Assembly (NCBI GenBank): GCA_003427395.1
Contig: BFEA01000426.1
Coordinates: 1,138,280 to 1,166,419 of the forward strand
Length of the DNA stretch: 28,140 bases
Direction: 5' to 3'
Source of the DNA: Chara braunii
Lineage: Eukaryota > Streptophyta > Charophyceae > Charales > Characeae
In this document: in pieces, positions 1-7,817 of the stretch
Position numbering within the stretch: the stretch's first letter is position 1
Layout of the letters: each line of letters starts with the position of its first letter
Program-made: the position numbers and the translations under genes
The notes under the pieces: model-generated
Databases searched by the model: none
Told to the model about the DNA's origin: nothing
Seen by the model: only the letters and a program-made list of their open reading frames with translations

Positions 1-78
1 CCCCCTCCCTCCCCCCATCCCTTCTGACTTCTCGCAACAACCACCGACAAGGTCAACAAGAACAATGGAGTGTGTCAT

Positions 79-187
79 CATACTTCCACTGGGACGACTG
101 ATTTCTGGACGTAATTGCAGTAACATACATCCAGGATGGGCCGGAATTGCAGTCAGATACGTCCAGGAAAGTCCTAGTGCGAGTATG
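79..187 (+). mobile_element. Short TIR element, family C, copy 1
   Basis: Family C is recognised by a left end like CATACTCACACTAG, a right end like AAGTCCTAGTGTGAGTATG, and an inner core with CTGGACGTAATTGC, CAGATACGTCCAG and GGGCC. This copy has a poor left end (catacttccactggg) and a good right end. It has no coding capacity, so it is MITE-like. Other copies lie at 6244, 6443, 7698, 9389, 11261 and 11701. Confidence 0.6.
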
Positions 188-1343
188 CTCTAGTACTCCA
201 CTCTCAACCAGCTACTTCAGCTTCAACCAGCTAGGTTAGCAACTGCACTTGGACCAACAAGCGGTACAGATACGGGCCGCCAGCGGCGCCAGGTGGTGGG
301 AGCATCTTGGGAATACCTATATGTGTTAGATGAGCCTATTCACACAAGCCTGCAACTGCACCTTTGCGAAGTAGCCTGCGTCTTTTGCTACTGGCTCAGG
401 CCTGAGGGGGCCGGCTCGCCACACCACTGTCGAAATGAAAAACGTACTAGTGCATCTACCCTCAGAGAATGGCAAGATGCATCCACTACTATGAATAGCA
501 ATGGATGCACCTTAGCAATTTCTGTGAAAGATGCATTTGCTCTTTTCGTTTCTACAGTGTCGTGGCTCAGGCGTGAAACTAAAAGCGCTGCACCTTTTCA
601 AAGTGGCCCGCCACTTTTGCTACCGGCCCAGCCCTGAATCCTTTTTTTTTTTTGCTTCTTAGGCCCAGGCGTGAAATCTAAAAGGAAAAGGTCTTAGGCC
701 CAGGCCTGAATCTAAAACGTCTTACCTTTATGAAAAAAAAAAAAAAAAAAGGTGGTCTTACCTTGTCAACTGGTAAGAGACATACTACACTTCAGGTGAA
801 CTAGCGGTTTAAAGACAATTTAAAAAATGCCCCTGTGAAGAAGGACCGTCAACCTTTCCTTCGCCCTTCTCTTGCCCGAAGGGTCCATCATGAATGGTCC
901 AGGTCCTGGGCCCCAGCCTCGACCAGCTTCCGGCCCTGACATCCTCCCTGTCTTCTAAGCCCTTCTTCACTGCCCCTGCCCTACCCTCTTGGCCTGAGCA
1001 CAACGCACCATCATTGTGACTGCACTAGACCAGAAAAATACCTTGTATACATTCACGATCAGGGTGCACTGTGTTGCGGGGACGACAATAGCAACTATTC
1101 CAAGACCCAGATGATCCTCCCCTCCTCTCCCCTCCTCTCCCCTCCCTGTTTCCCCTTGCCCCTCCTCTCTCTTCCCAAACACGGGAGGTCTTGGCTTTAC
1201 GGCCACTCATTCCCAGGCCTTCTCATGGCTTCAGCGATGGTGGTGTAAGTCGGCTTCCCCGCTTGCTGCCCCCACCCCTCTCCTTACCGGCCTCCCCTTC
1301 TCGACTACATGTGTGCGCCCTTCCCAAAGCCTCCTTACCTACT
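188..1343. other. No gene seen; small inverted repeats and homopolymers
   Basis: I see no convincing gene here. An imperfect inverted repeat pairs 424-457 with 530-559 (shared core CACTGT-GAAA-GAAAA and AGATGCA). The motif AGGCCCAGGCSTGAA followed by TCTAAAA occurs twice between 660 and 716. A poly(T) run lies near 640-651 and a poly(A) run at 734-750. A weak inverted repeat spans about 999-1080. The part beyond 800 is pyrimidine-rich, and the open frames there are low-complexity. Confidence 0.4.
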
Positions 1344-1438
1344 TCACCCGAATAGGACACCCGGTCAATATCCCTGGATTCCCTGCATCTGGATTCTGGA
1401 AATTGCAGCTTTAATGACCGGGCGTTCTATTCGGGTGA
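1344..1438. mobile_element. Short TIR element, family D, copy 1
   Basis: A 95-bp palindromic unit with left end TCACCCGAATAGGACACCCG and right end CGGGCGTTCTATTCGGGTGA. The arms pair over about 27 bases with few mismatches. The inner ends read GGTCAATA and TTAATGACC. The same CCCGAATA--AACG--CGGTCATTA signature forms the ends of the elements at 12191 and 12394, so this is a third copy of that family. Non-coding. Confidence 0.65.
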
Positions 1439-2052
1439 GGCCTTCCCTAGCCCGTGCTCTCCCGTAATGCCCGTTCCCTGCCAAACTCTGTCCCCAGTTC
1501 GCCCTGTTCACCCCTGAGGCTGGGGCCATGCAATGGCATGCATGACATAGCCGGCCTGTGCTACACCTTCCTCTCCGTCTCCCCCTACTGATTCTAACAC
1601 CCCCTTTCCGCCAGCTTCACCCCCGACCCCCCCCCACACACTCCCTCCCTCTCCCTGCAGCGATCACTGTCCACTTCACCATATCTCCACCCTGCCTCTG
1701 CATCATGCCCCATTCGCTTTCCATATCATTGACCTCGTGCTAAAGCTCTGGCTCTTTCGCTAACACCCGCTTGCCCCTGCCTCTTTCGTCCCTTTCTCCT
1801 CCTCCTCCTCCTCCCCCTCCTCCTCCTCCTCCTATCGTCTACCTTCTTCACCTGCCGCCCTGATTTTTCTCTACACGATCCCTGCCTTGGCCTCTCATAT
1901 GCCTCTAGGTTCTCTTTCTCCTCCTCCTCCCTCTCCTCCTCCACCTCCACCTCATCTTCTTCTCCTGTACCTTCTTCATCTGTGACCCTACTTTTGGCCT
2001 ATGCGGTCCCAGTCTTGCCGGCCTGGAAGACATGGACATGGAGGCATCCATC
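1439..2052. other. No gene seen; pyrimidine-rich sequence downstream of cyanase
   Basis: Dominated by CT-rich sequence with (CCT)n runs near 1796-1830 and 1918-1955. The Arg/Glu-rich open frames on the minus strand are by-products of these trinucleotide runs. The part next to 2052 should hold the 3' UTR of the cyanase, but I found no clear AATAAA signal on the minus strand. Confidence 0.35.
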
Positions 2053-2595
2053 TTATCGAACGGCATCGTTTTGGCAATGCTTGCAGCTGCAGGTGCATCG
2101 TTGTGACACGTCATCAGCTGACAGATGTTCCACATGTGGGATGAACTTTCCGTTGAGCGTGATCACGACACGTGGCTCTCCGTCTTTCCCCTTCATCTTA
2201 TCCACCGAGCAGTAGAAGTCTGCCGTCGACATAACGCCATCGCCAAGCTTCTCCTCCACTACAGCTTTGATTGCCTCTCCGTAATGCATCACGAACTCGT
2301 ACAACCTGTACACGAATGGTTCATGCAGGACCGTCTCGTCGTAGGACCTGAATGGTGGTTTCTTCATGCCTTCGATCAGCGTGTGGTCCCGCTCAATCAG
2401 ATAGGGCACCGCTCCAACCAGTCGTTCCACGGTGTTGCCACGTAGCTGCGCTTGATTGAAGAACAGTTGTGCGGCATACACGTTAGTCACACCTGCCTCC
2501 TCAGCAATCTCGTCGAACGTCTTTCCAGAAAGCTCCTTAGCTCTCATTAGACTCTTAACCAGGTGGCGCTTAGCTTCACCGGTAAGACCTGCCAT
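2053..2595 (-). CDS. Cyanase (cyanate hydratase/lyase)
   Basis: A 180-residue protein starting at ATG (2593-2595). Cyanase converts cyanate plus bicarbonate to ammonia and carbon dioxide (EC 4.2.1.104); the enzyme is a decamer of dimers and cytosolic in eukaryotes. Residues 9-75 form the N-terminal helical domain (KTFDEIAEEAGVTNVYAAQL). Residues 80-157 are the catalytic domain, with PPFRSYDETVLHEPFVYRLY, then GDGVMSTADFYCSVDKMKG and VVITLNGKF. The three catalytic residues known from the E. coli enzyme (Arg96, Glu99, Ser122) match Arg97, Glu100 and Ser123 here. E. coli cyanase is about 156 residues. This one runs about 25 residues further, ending in a Cys-rich tail (CTCSCKHC, residues 167-174) that may be genuine or may be read-through of an unspliced 3' end. 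The frame has no intron, stop or shift, in contrast with the decayed elements around it, so it is probably functional. The leader upstream is purine-rich on the coding strand. Confidence 0.93.
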   Translation of the reverse strand: MAGLTGEAKRHLVKSLMRAKELSGKTFDEIAEEAGVTNVYAAQLFFNQAQLRGNTVERLVGAVPYLIERDHTLIEGMKKPPFRSYDETVLHEPFVYRLYEFVMHYGEAIKAVVEEKLGDGVMSTADFYCSVDKMKGKDGEPRVVITLNGKFIPHVEHLSADDVSQRCTCSCKHCQNDAVR

Positions 2596-2814
2596 ACTCT
2601 CTCTTCAAATTCTTTCTTTTATAGGTTTTTTTGGAGCTTTTTGCTTTCTTTTTTTTTTTCTTCTTCAAGTTATTGTTATCCCTCCCTCCCTGCGCGAAGA
2701 GGTCTTTGTTTCCTTCTTTCTTTCGTCGAGTTTCTTCCCTTCCTTTCTTTCTTTCTTCTTGAAGGAGGAGGAGGATGAGTAACAGCTGAAACAGACACCG
2801 TTGGCCCACGATGC

Positions 2815-3510
2815 CACTTGTCTGTGCACAATCAATGTTCCATGTTGGGCCCAGACGTCATCGCCAGCTGAAGCTCGCAGGTTCAAATCTCTGCACACAA
2901 CTCCACTATCCACGTTCAAGAAGCTCCGAGGTCAAGCACACAAACAACCTCCACCGCTGGCCCAGGATGCCGCCAAGTCCGTGCTGCACAATCAATGTCC
3001 CATGATGGTCGCAGACGTCGTCACCCGCCGAAGGTTGCAGGTTGAAATCCCTCAAGGCTGCAGCCAAGTAGTCTACTCTCCACGTTCTCAAGACTCCCCG
3101 AAGGTCGCGGGTTCAAATCTCTCTAGCCAAAGTCCAGGCTCCACGTTCGACAAGTTCCCCGACAGGTCACGGGTTCAAATCTCTGCAGCCAAGTCCGCTC
3201 TCCACTGTCGATAAGTTCCAAGCCCGAGCACGCAAACAGCCTCCACCGCTGCCGGCCCAAGATGCCGCCAAGTCGGCGTGCAATCAATGTCCCATGTTGG
3301 GTGCAGAGTCTGCAGACTTCGTCGCCAGCCGAAGGTCGCGGGTTCAAATCTCTACAGCCAAGTCCAGGCTCCACGTTCGACAAGTTCTAGGGTTGAGCAC
3401 ACACATGGCCTCCAATTCAAGGTCTGCCGAGTTCGGGGGTGGGGTTGGCGAGTTCAAAATTCTGCAGCCAAGTCCCAGGTCAACAGTCAAAAGGTCCCAA
3501 AGTCAAACAC
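2815..3510 (+). repeat. Degenerate tandem repeats with T-arm/B-box-like motif
   Basis: The motif GGTTCAAATCTCT (variants GGTTGAAATCC, AGTTCAAAATTCT) recurs at about 2880, 3040, 3110, 3172, 3341 and 3451. It is usually preceded by CGAAGGTCGCG and followed by GCAGCCAAGTC--CTCCACGTTC. A longer unit containing CAATCAATGT, GCCGCCAAGTC and CACAAACAACCTCCACCGCT recurs at 2829, 2989 and 3281, so the full period is about 160 bases with partial units between. The motif matches the pol III B box/T arm (GGTTCGANTCC), but no complete tRNA cloverleaf is visible. It could be a SINE-derived satellite. Confidence 0.55.
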
Positions 3511-4131
3511 ACAAATAATGTCCAGTTCAAGGGGGCAAGTCAACGTTGCCTCGCATTCGAGAAATAAATTCCAGGAAATACATGAAATAAATTCCAGGAA
3601 ATACATTAATAAAGAAAAAAAATTAAAAATATAAATTTTCGGTGGCCGATTTCCCCACCGGGCCCACCCTATTTTTTCCCTGCCCATTGCTGTTAGGGCC
3701 AGGGGGCAACATGCAATCCATTCATTGAAAGGTAGTTATGCTTGCAGCCGTCCCCTGTATAGCCTTAGGACTCATAGGAGTAGTGATAGGTAGGTAATGA
3801 AAGGTGAATCTGATCGAAGAATTTAGCTTAGTGGTTTCAAAAAAAAAGAAGGATGTGAGGTTGTCCTCGATTTCTTCTTCTTCTTTTTCATTTTTCTCCC
3901 CTTTTTCATTTTCCTCCCCCCCTTTTTCTTTTGTTGGTTGTTGGCACTATGATTTTCCTGAATCATTGCGCTCTCACCTTGTCGCACTCAGTCTCTGCCC
4001 TCGTCCACAGACGTGGCCCTTCTTTGGAGTTCTTCCAACTGCCGCCACCTCCACACATATGTTGCCTTTTTTTTTTCTTTTTTTTTTTTAATATGTTGCT
4101 TTTTCCGGCGCATCATGTACGTTACGGGGTG
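3511..4131. other. No gene seen; short duplication and T-rich sequence
   Basis: A tandem duplication of about 23 bases (AAATTCCAGGAAATACAT) lies at 3566-3606, followed by A-rich and then T-rich DNA with (T)n runs at 4070-4090. The open frames are Phe/Ser/Pro-rich products of pyrimidine runs. Nothing else is recognisable. Confidence 0.35.
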
Positions 4132-5481
4132 CCTTGAGGGCAGTGGTTGGTGGTCCCCACCACCTCAGAGGGGTATCAGTTGTCGGGCAGTCGTTGATGC
4201 TTAACCACAACCGGGTTTAAGGTGGATTAGCACATACAGTATATATCGTCACAATTTTATCAGAGCGCAAAAGCGAAAAAAAAAACAAAATAGATATCAA
4301 TTCATTTTTTATCTTCTTACTTACCAACTTCCCCTGTACAGTCTGAGAACCTCTTGTGTACAAGGCCGCCCATGTGGATATATGTTTTTTTTTTTTTTTT
4401 TTTTTTTTTTTCGAGAAACATCACACTTTTCATTCCAAATACGACCACCGGGGCCGGGGAACACACCCCTACATATCAACCCGGTACAAACCTGCTGAGG
4501 CCGTTACTCAGCTTGGTCTCCTGGAAACCGGATCCAGTGTCCCTTAGAGGAAATCTCCAAAAAGAAAAAATTGCAGGGCAATTCTATATCAGTACAATGT
4601 CATTGATACTCAGAGAGACGCCGGCATGTTTCCGCTTGAGCACGGATGTGGCTGCTACGGGGTTCCCCGTAATACTATAATGACAATAAAAAAGGCCTGA
4701 AAGGCTGTCCTGTCCAGATTCGACAGGTAATTGAATTCGTTGGGCTTAAAGAATTAGCCTTTAAAAAAAATAAAAATAAAAAAATTCGACGCACTATTGG
4801 CGAAAGAACAATGAGCTTAGAGCTATAAACTGCAAATCTCGAAAATGCCGAGGGAATTCGCAAAAGTCAACAAAACAGCCCTAGAATTACTTCCAATTTC
4901 CAAGAACGTGCTAAATTCTTAGGTGCACAACAACTCGCCCAGCCCAAATAGCCACGGCATATATGTAAGGGCAGCCGGACCCGGTTTCTGGCAAATATGA
5001 ATGTTATTAAAAAAAAAAAAAAAAAAAAGTCCCAAGTGCGAGCTAAATTCTTAGATCGAGGTATTGAAACCTGGCACATGAATATTGCCCACGGAGAATG
5101 GGCGATTTAAAACGGCCAGAAGATCGGCCACATATAGAGAGTCGAAGGGGATTGGAGGAAATTCAAGAAGAGGAAGAGGTGGATAACTGCGACCACATGT
5201 ATGTATATTTTCAAACAGAACTGCCCGCCAAACCGTGGGCAGAGAGGGAGGGAGAAGGAGAAGAGGAGAACAAACGAGGGGGGCTGTGACAAACTGTTTC
5301 GTCGGAGTTTCACCGACTGACTCATCAGGAGGCTGAACCCTCCACAGTCTGCAGAATCCCCTAACCTGATGAATGTAAGTGATAATCCACCTTAACCCCC
5401 GGTTGTGGTTAAGCATCAACGACTGCCCTACAACTGATACCCCTCTGAGATGGTGGGGACCACCAACCACTCCCCTCAAGG
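4132..5481. mobile_element. Element bounded by ~99-bp inverted repeats
   Basis: The left arm 4132-4230 (starting CCTTGAGGGCAGTGGTTGGT, ending GGTGGATTAG) is nearly the reverse complement of the right arm 5383-5481 (ending ACCACTCCCCTCAAGG), with only a few mismatches. The arms share GTTGATGCTTAACCACAACC. The 1.15-kb interior holds a long poly(T) (4384-4411), a poly(A) (5011-5029) and the hammerhead-like motif at 5293-5348. There is no intact ORF. This is most simply a non-autonomous foldback-type DNA element; an inverted duplication is the alternative. No target-site duplication was clear. Confidence 0.6.
5293..5348 (-). ncRNA. Hammerhead ribozyme motif, type III-like (copy 1)
   Basis: Read on the minus strand the order is helix III strand ACUGU (5348-5344), position 17, a helix I hairpin GAGG-loop-CCUC, the core CUGAUGA (5328-5322), helix II sequence ending CUCCGAC, then GAAA and ACAGU closing helix III. 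The fixed core bases (CUGANGA and GAAA) are present and helices I and III form. Helix II is partly decayed: the 3' strand CUCCGAC is intact but the 5' strand is altered. The residue before the scissile bond is G instead of A, C or U, which should block cleavage. It is a relic rather than an active ribozyme. Confidence 0.62.
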
Positions 5482-5515
5482 TTCTAGACGAGGACAACAA
5501 ACGAGGGTCTGTGAC

Positions 5516-5552
5516 AAACTGTTTCGTCCGAGTTTCACCCACTCATCGGCTT
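5516..5552 (-). ncRNA. Hammerhead ribozyme motif, decayed (copy 2)
   Basis: The minus strand reads AUGUC (cleavage-type UC present), a very short helix I, CCGAUGA (core with U4 changed to C), GUGGGUGAAACUCGGAC, then GAAACAGU. The 3' strand of helix II (ACUCGGAC) and the GAAAC core match copy 1. The 3' flank GUUUGUCACAGACCC is shared with copies 1 and 4. The flank and motif together form a direct repeat with copy 1, offset by about 230 bases. Confidence 0.5.
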
Positions 5553-5622
5553 TGCTGACATCTGAGTGTGTCTGTGTCGTCATGTTCGCTAATACGCAAT
5601 TCCACAAAAAAAAAAAGCAAAG

Positions 5623-5660
5623 ACTGTTTCGTGGGACTTTCACCGACTACGGCAGTCAAG
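5623..5660 (-). ncRNA. Hammerhead-like relic (copy 3)
   Basis: The minus strand reads GUAGUCGGUGAAAGUCCCAC followed by GAAACAGUC. The helix II 3' strand GUCCCAC, the GAAA core and the helix III start are recognisable. The CUGAUGA segment is degraded (CUGCCGUA). It is recognised through its relation to copies 1 and 2 and is not functional as it stands. Confidence 0.35.
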
Positions 5661-5994
5661 TCACCTGGCGGGGTGATACTACCGTGATAGTCCTGAGTGA
5701 TTAACACTTGAGAGGTAGGATAGATAGTGGCAACAGGGGTACGCTGGGAGAATTGACGAGAGGATGGGTAGGGAGGCGGTCTCACAATTTCACAAATTAA
5801 AATTGTCAGGACAACCAATGGTTGACTGATGACTGCCACCACTGTACGTCTGGAACCTAGCCTCTACAAGAACCTGGACTTTAAAAAAAAAAAAAGGAAA
5901 AAAAAAGGAGGGCGGTTTTGCGCAAGACGCATTTGACTAATACTTGTTGTCATCTTCGCCAGAAAAAAAAGCATGACTGTGAGTCTGTGGCAAA

Positions 5995-6015
5995 CCGTTT
6001 CGTTGGACTTTGGCT
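5995..6015 (-). ncRNA. Hammerhead 3' half relic (copy 4)
   Basis: The minus strand reads AAAGUCCAAC, then GAAAC, then GGUUUGCCACAGACUC. This is the 3' strand of helix II, the GAAA core and the same 3' flank as copies 1 and 2. The 5' half has been replaced by a (GT)n run at 6016-6033. Confidence 0.3.
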
Positions 6016-6243
6016 TGTGTGTGTGTGTGTGTGATCACAACCTACCTGCTCTCGCGATGGCCACGTGGCAATCGATCTTTTGCTGCGTCTTCTCATCTGG
6101 CAATTATTGCAGTAATTCGTTTACGGATCCGACGGTGACGTCAACAACAATATTTGTCATGGTGACACGTGGCCTTTTCCGCCTGCATCCTGCACGTCTT
6201 CGGGGCGAGTGTATGAGCTTCTCTCTCCTCTAAGGGCAGGCAG

Positions 6244-6358
6244 ACTCACAATACGACTTTTTCGACTGAGCTCTGGACGTAATTGCGGTCAGATACGTCC
6301 ACGTCGGGCCCTAATTTTGTGGCCAGATACATCCAGCAAAGTCCTAGTTTGAGTATGC
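6244..6358 (+). mobile_element. Short TIR element, family C, copy 2
   Basis: Left end ACTCACAATACGACTTTTTC and right end GTCCTAGTTTGAGTATGCC. The core contains CTGGACGTAATTGCGGTCAG, GGGCCCTAATTTTGTGG and CAGATACATCCAG. This is one of the better-preserved copies. Confidence 0.65.
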
Positions 6359-6442
6359 CCCAGAGCGTTACTGATCACTACTTGCCGGTTTTCACATTCT
6401 CCACGTGGCAGTCGATCACTTCCCGTATCTTTTGACCTGGTA

Positions 6443-6534
6443 GTCTCTGGACGTAATTGCGGTTAGATGCTTCCAAGACGGGCCCTAATTTTGCGGCCAG
6501 AAACATCCAGGAAAGTCCTAGCGTGAGCATGCCC
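6443..6534 (+). mobile_element. Short TIR element, family C, copy 3 (left end missing)
   Basis: Starts at the core CTCTGGACGTAATTGCGG and ends GTCCTAGCGTGAGCATGCCC. The left terminal repeat is absent; the core directly abuts the repeated segment. Confidence 0.55.
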
Positions 6535-6777
6535 TGAGCGTGTTGTGTGATCACAACCTGCCCGTTTTCGCAATCTCCACGTGGCTGGCAATCGATCGCT
6601 TGCCGTATCTTCTCACCTGACAGTCAACTTGTTCTCCGACTCAACGGTGACGTCAACAACAATAGTTGTTCCTCCCATCCTATCCGCCGATCAAGCAGGC
6701 CATCTTCTTCCTTTTGCCGACCCCCTACCGTGCTGGCTAGGCTTACAACTCTATGGACAGTATACATAGGAGGAGGA

Positions 6778-6843
6778 CAAGGCCGTATTGGTCCTCTATA
6801 CTCAGTAAGACGGGAGGATTGTCGGCGGCCCGCAAGGCAGGGT
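6778..6843 (+). repeat. Dispersed repeat E, copy 1
   Basis: A segment beginning CAAGGCCGTATTGG and ending GCCCGCAAGGCAGGGT is repeated with about 85% identity at 11938-12003. Shared blocks include CCTCTATACTCAG and GCCGCAAGGCAGGG. It leads directly into the type I hammerhead in this copy, so it is probably the terminal region of the same retroelement. Confidence 0.55.
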
Positions 6844-6854
6844 CAAGAGGTTAG

Positions 6855-6899
6855 CCCCCTGAGGAGGATCGGAGCGCAACCGATCGAAACGCGTCGGGG
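6855..6899 (+). ncRNA. Type I hammerhead ribozyme with minimal helix III
   Basis: Every fixed position of the hammerhead fold is present in order. CCCC (6855-6858) pairs with GGGG (6896-6899) as helix I. CUGAGGA (6859-6865) fits the core CUGANGA. GAUCGG (6867-6872), a 7-base loop and CCGAUC (6880-6885) give a perfect helix II. GAAA follows at 6886-6889, then helix III of only A-U and C-G pairs with a 2-base loop (6889-6894), and C at 6895 is the cleavage nucleotide (GUC). The one departure is an unpaired G at 6866. A two-base-pair helix III is known from newt satellite and retroelement type I hammerheads. The motif precedes a zinc-knuckle ORF, the position expected in a retroelement leader. 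Confidence 0.65.
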
Positions 6900-7197
6900 A
6901 ATGTGCGCGTGAGCTGAGACGAGTATGCGCGGCTATGTATTGAAGAGCTTTGGCAGTTGGCCACTGTTTTCACTATTCTGTGTAGCATGGTAACCGGATG
7001 AGAGGAGATACTCACACTGGTAGCGGCTTCAGAGTAACGGAGTGGCTATAACAAGACAAGGCAACAGCAAGATATAGGTGTATCTGGGATTTTCAGTGGC
7101 GCGCATTAGCGGAGTTGACGCACGGGGGAGAGAGAGGACGGATAGAGACGGCTTTACGAAGAGAGCTCGTACCCTCTACCGTATACACGTTAGCAGC

Positions 7198-7758
7198 ATG
7201 GCGTCATCAGGCACTACAGGAGCAGGGCTGCAGGAGCAGGCGGAACAGGTAAGTCCGATCATCTGCTTTAACTGCGGCCAAGCCGGCCTCATCGCGAGAG
7301 ACTGCCCCGCGGGCAAGGGACAAGGTGGCTTTGCTGAAAATACGAAGTATTGGCAATCTAGCAAGGAGAAAGAAGATAACTTAAAGCGGGTAGCCAGATG
7401 GGCAGACTACAAAATGCAGGAAGAGGAGAGTAAGAAGGCAGAAGGGGAGAAGAGGAGGATAGAAGCCGAAAGGAGAAGAAGACAGCAATTGGAAGAAGAG
7501 AGACGCAATGAGAAGATTCGAAGATTGTTTGTTGAGTCCGAGAGAGGAAGGATGGAGGAATGCGACAAAAGAGACAGGAAGATGGAGCCAAAGATCAGAA
7601 ACGAATTCGAGAGCCAAATGGGAAGAGTGCAGCAGGAACTTATCCATCGTATGTTTCAGAGTATACCATCTTCAAAATCATTTTCAATTCCTACTCAGGG
7701 CGTACTCACACCAGCAGTATCTCAAACGCATATGACCGCATTCACGGCCATACCTTAA
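7198..7758 (+). CDS. Gag-like zinc-knuckle/coiled-coil ORF, 3' end replaced
   Basis: From ATG 7198 the frame gives about 186 residues. An Ala/Gly/Gln-rich N-terminus is followed by one CCHC-type zinc knuckle, CFNCGQAGLIARDCP, at about residues 22-36, in which the usual His is Leu. A strongly charged Lys/Glu/Arg coiled-coil region covers about residues 50-150 (e.g. EGEKRRIEAERRRRQQLEEE). Zinc knuckles of this kind bind nucleic acid in retroelement Gag proteins, and this is the likely origin. A longer frame extends upstream to 7078 without an ATG. The last 20 residues are encoded by the inserted family C element at 7698-7817, so the native C-terminus is lost. The His loss and the insertion suggest a dead copy. 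A host nucleic-acid-binding protein is the alternative. Confidence 0.5.
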   Translation: MASSGTTGAGLQEQAEQVSPIICFNCGQAGLIARDCPAGKGQGGFAENTKYWQSSKEKEDNLKRVARWADYKMQEEESKKAEGEKRRIEAERRRRQQLEEERRNEKIRRLFVESERGRMEECDKRDRKMEPKIRNEFESQMGRVQQELIHRMFQSIPSSKSFSIPTQGVLTPAVSQTHMTAFTAIP

Positions 7759-7817
7759 TGTATCTGGCCGCAATTCCGTCCAAAAATGCGTAAAAAAGTC
7801 CTAGTGTGAGCGTGCCC
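7698..7817 (+). mobile_element. Short TIR element, family C, copy 4
   Basis: The clearest copy of the family. Left end GGGCGTACTCACACCAG and right end CTAGTGTGAGCGTGCCC match at 13 of 17 positions. The interior has GACCGCATTCACGGCC and CTGGCCGCAATTCCGTCC. It sits inside the zinc-knuckle ORF and supplies its stop codon. Confidence 0.72.

Larger units (their letters stand above)
6031..6666 (+). repeat. Threefold repeated segment interleaved with family C elements
   Basis: The segment GTGATCACAACCTGCCCG...CCACGTGGC-ATCGATC...CTTCTCACCTG occurs at about 6031-6105, 6368-6442 and 6548-6625. The tail GACGGTGACGTCAACAACAATA follows in the first (6131) and third (6645) units. Family C elements occupy the intervals at 6244-6358 and 6443-6534. 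No ORF is credible here. Confidence 0.5.

Noticed and set aside
1726-1950. Arg/Glu-rich frames around (CCT)n
   Set aside because: Composition is dictated by trinucleotide runs; no independent support.
2616-2623. TATAAAAG upstream of the cyanase start on the minus strand
   Set aside because: Only 21-28 bases before the ATG; transcription would start at or after the start codon, so it is unlikely to be the promoter TATA box.
2815-3510. tRNA genes suggested by GGTTCAAATC words
   Set aside because: No acceptor stem, D arm or anticodon stem could be paired around any copy.
5366-5400. Plus-strand CTGATGA as a further hammerhead core
   Set aside because: No GAAA segment and no helix II follow it.
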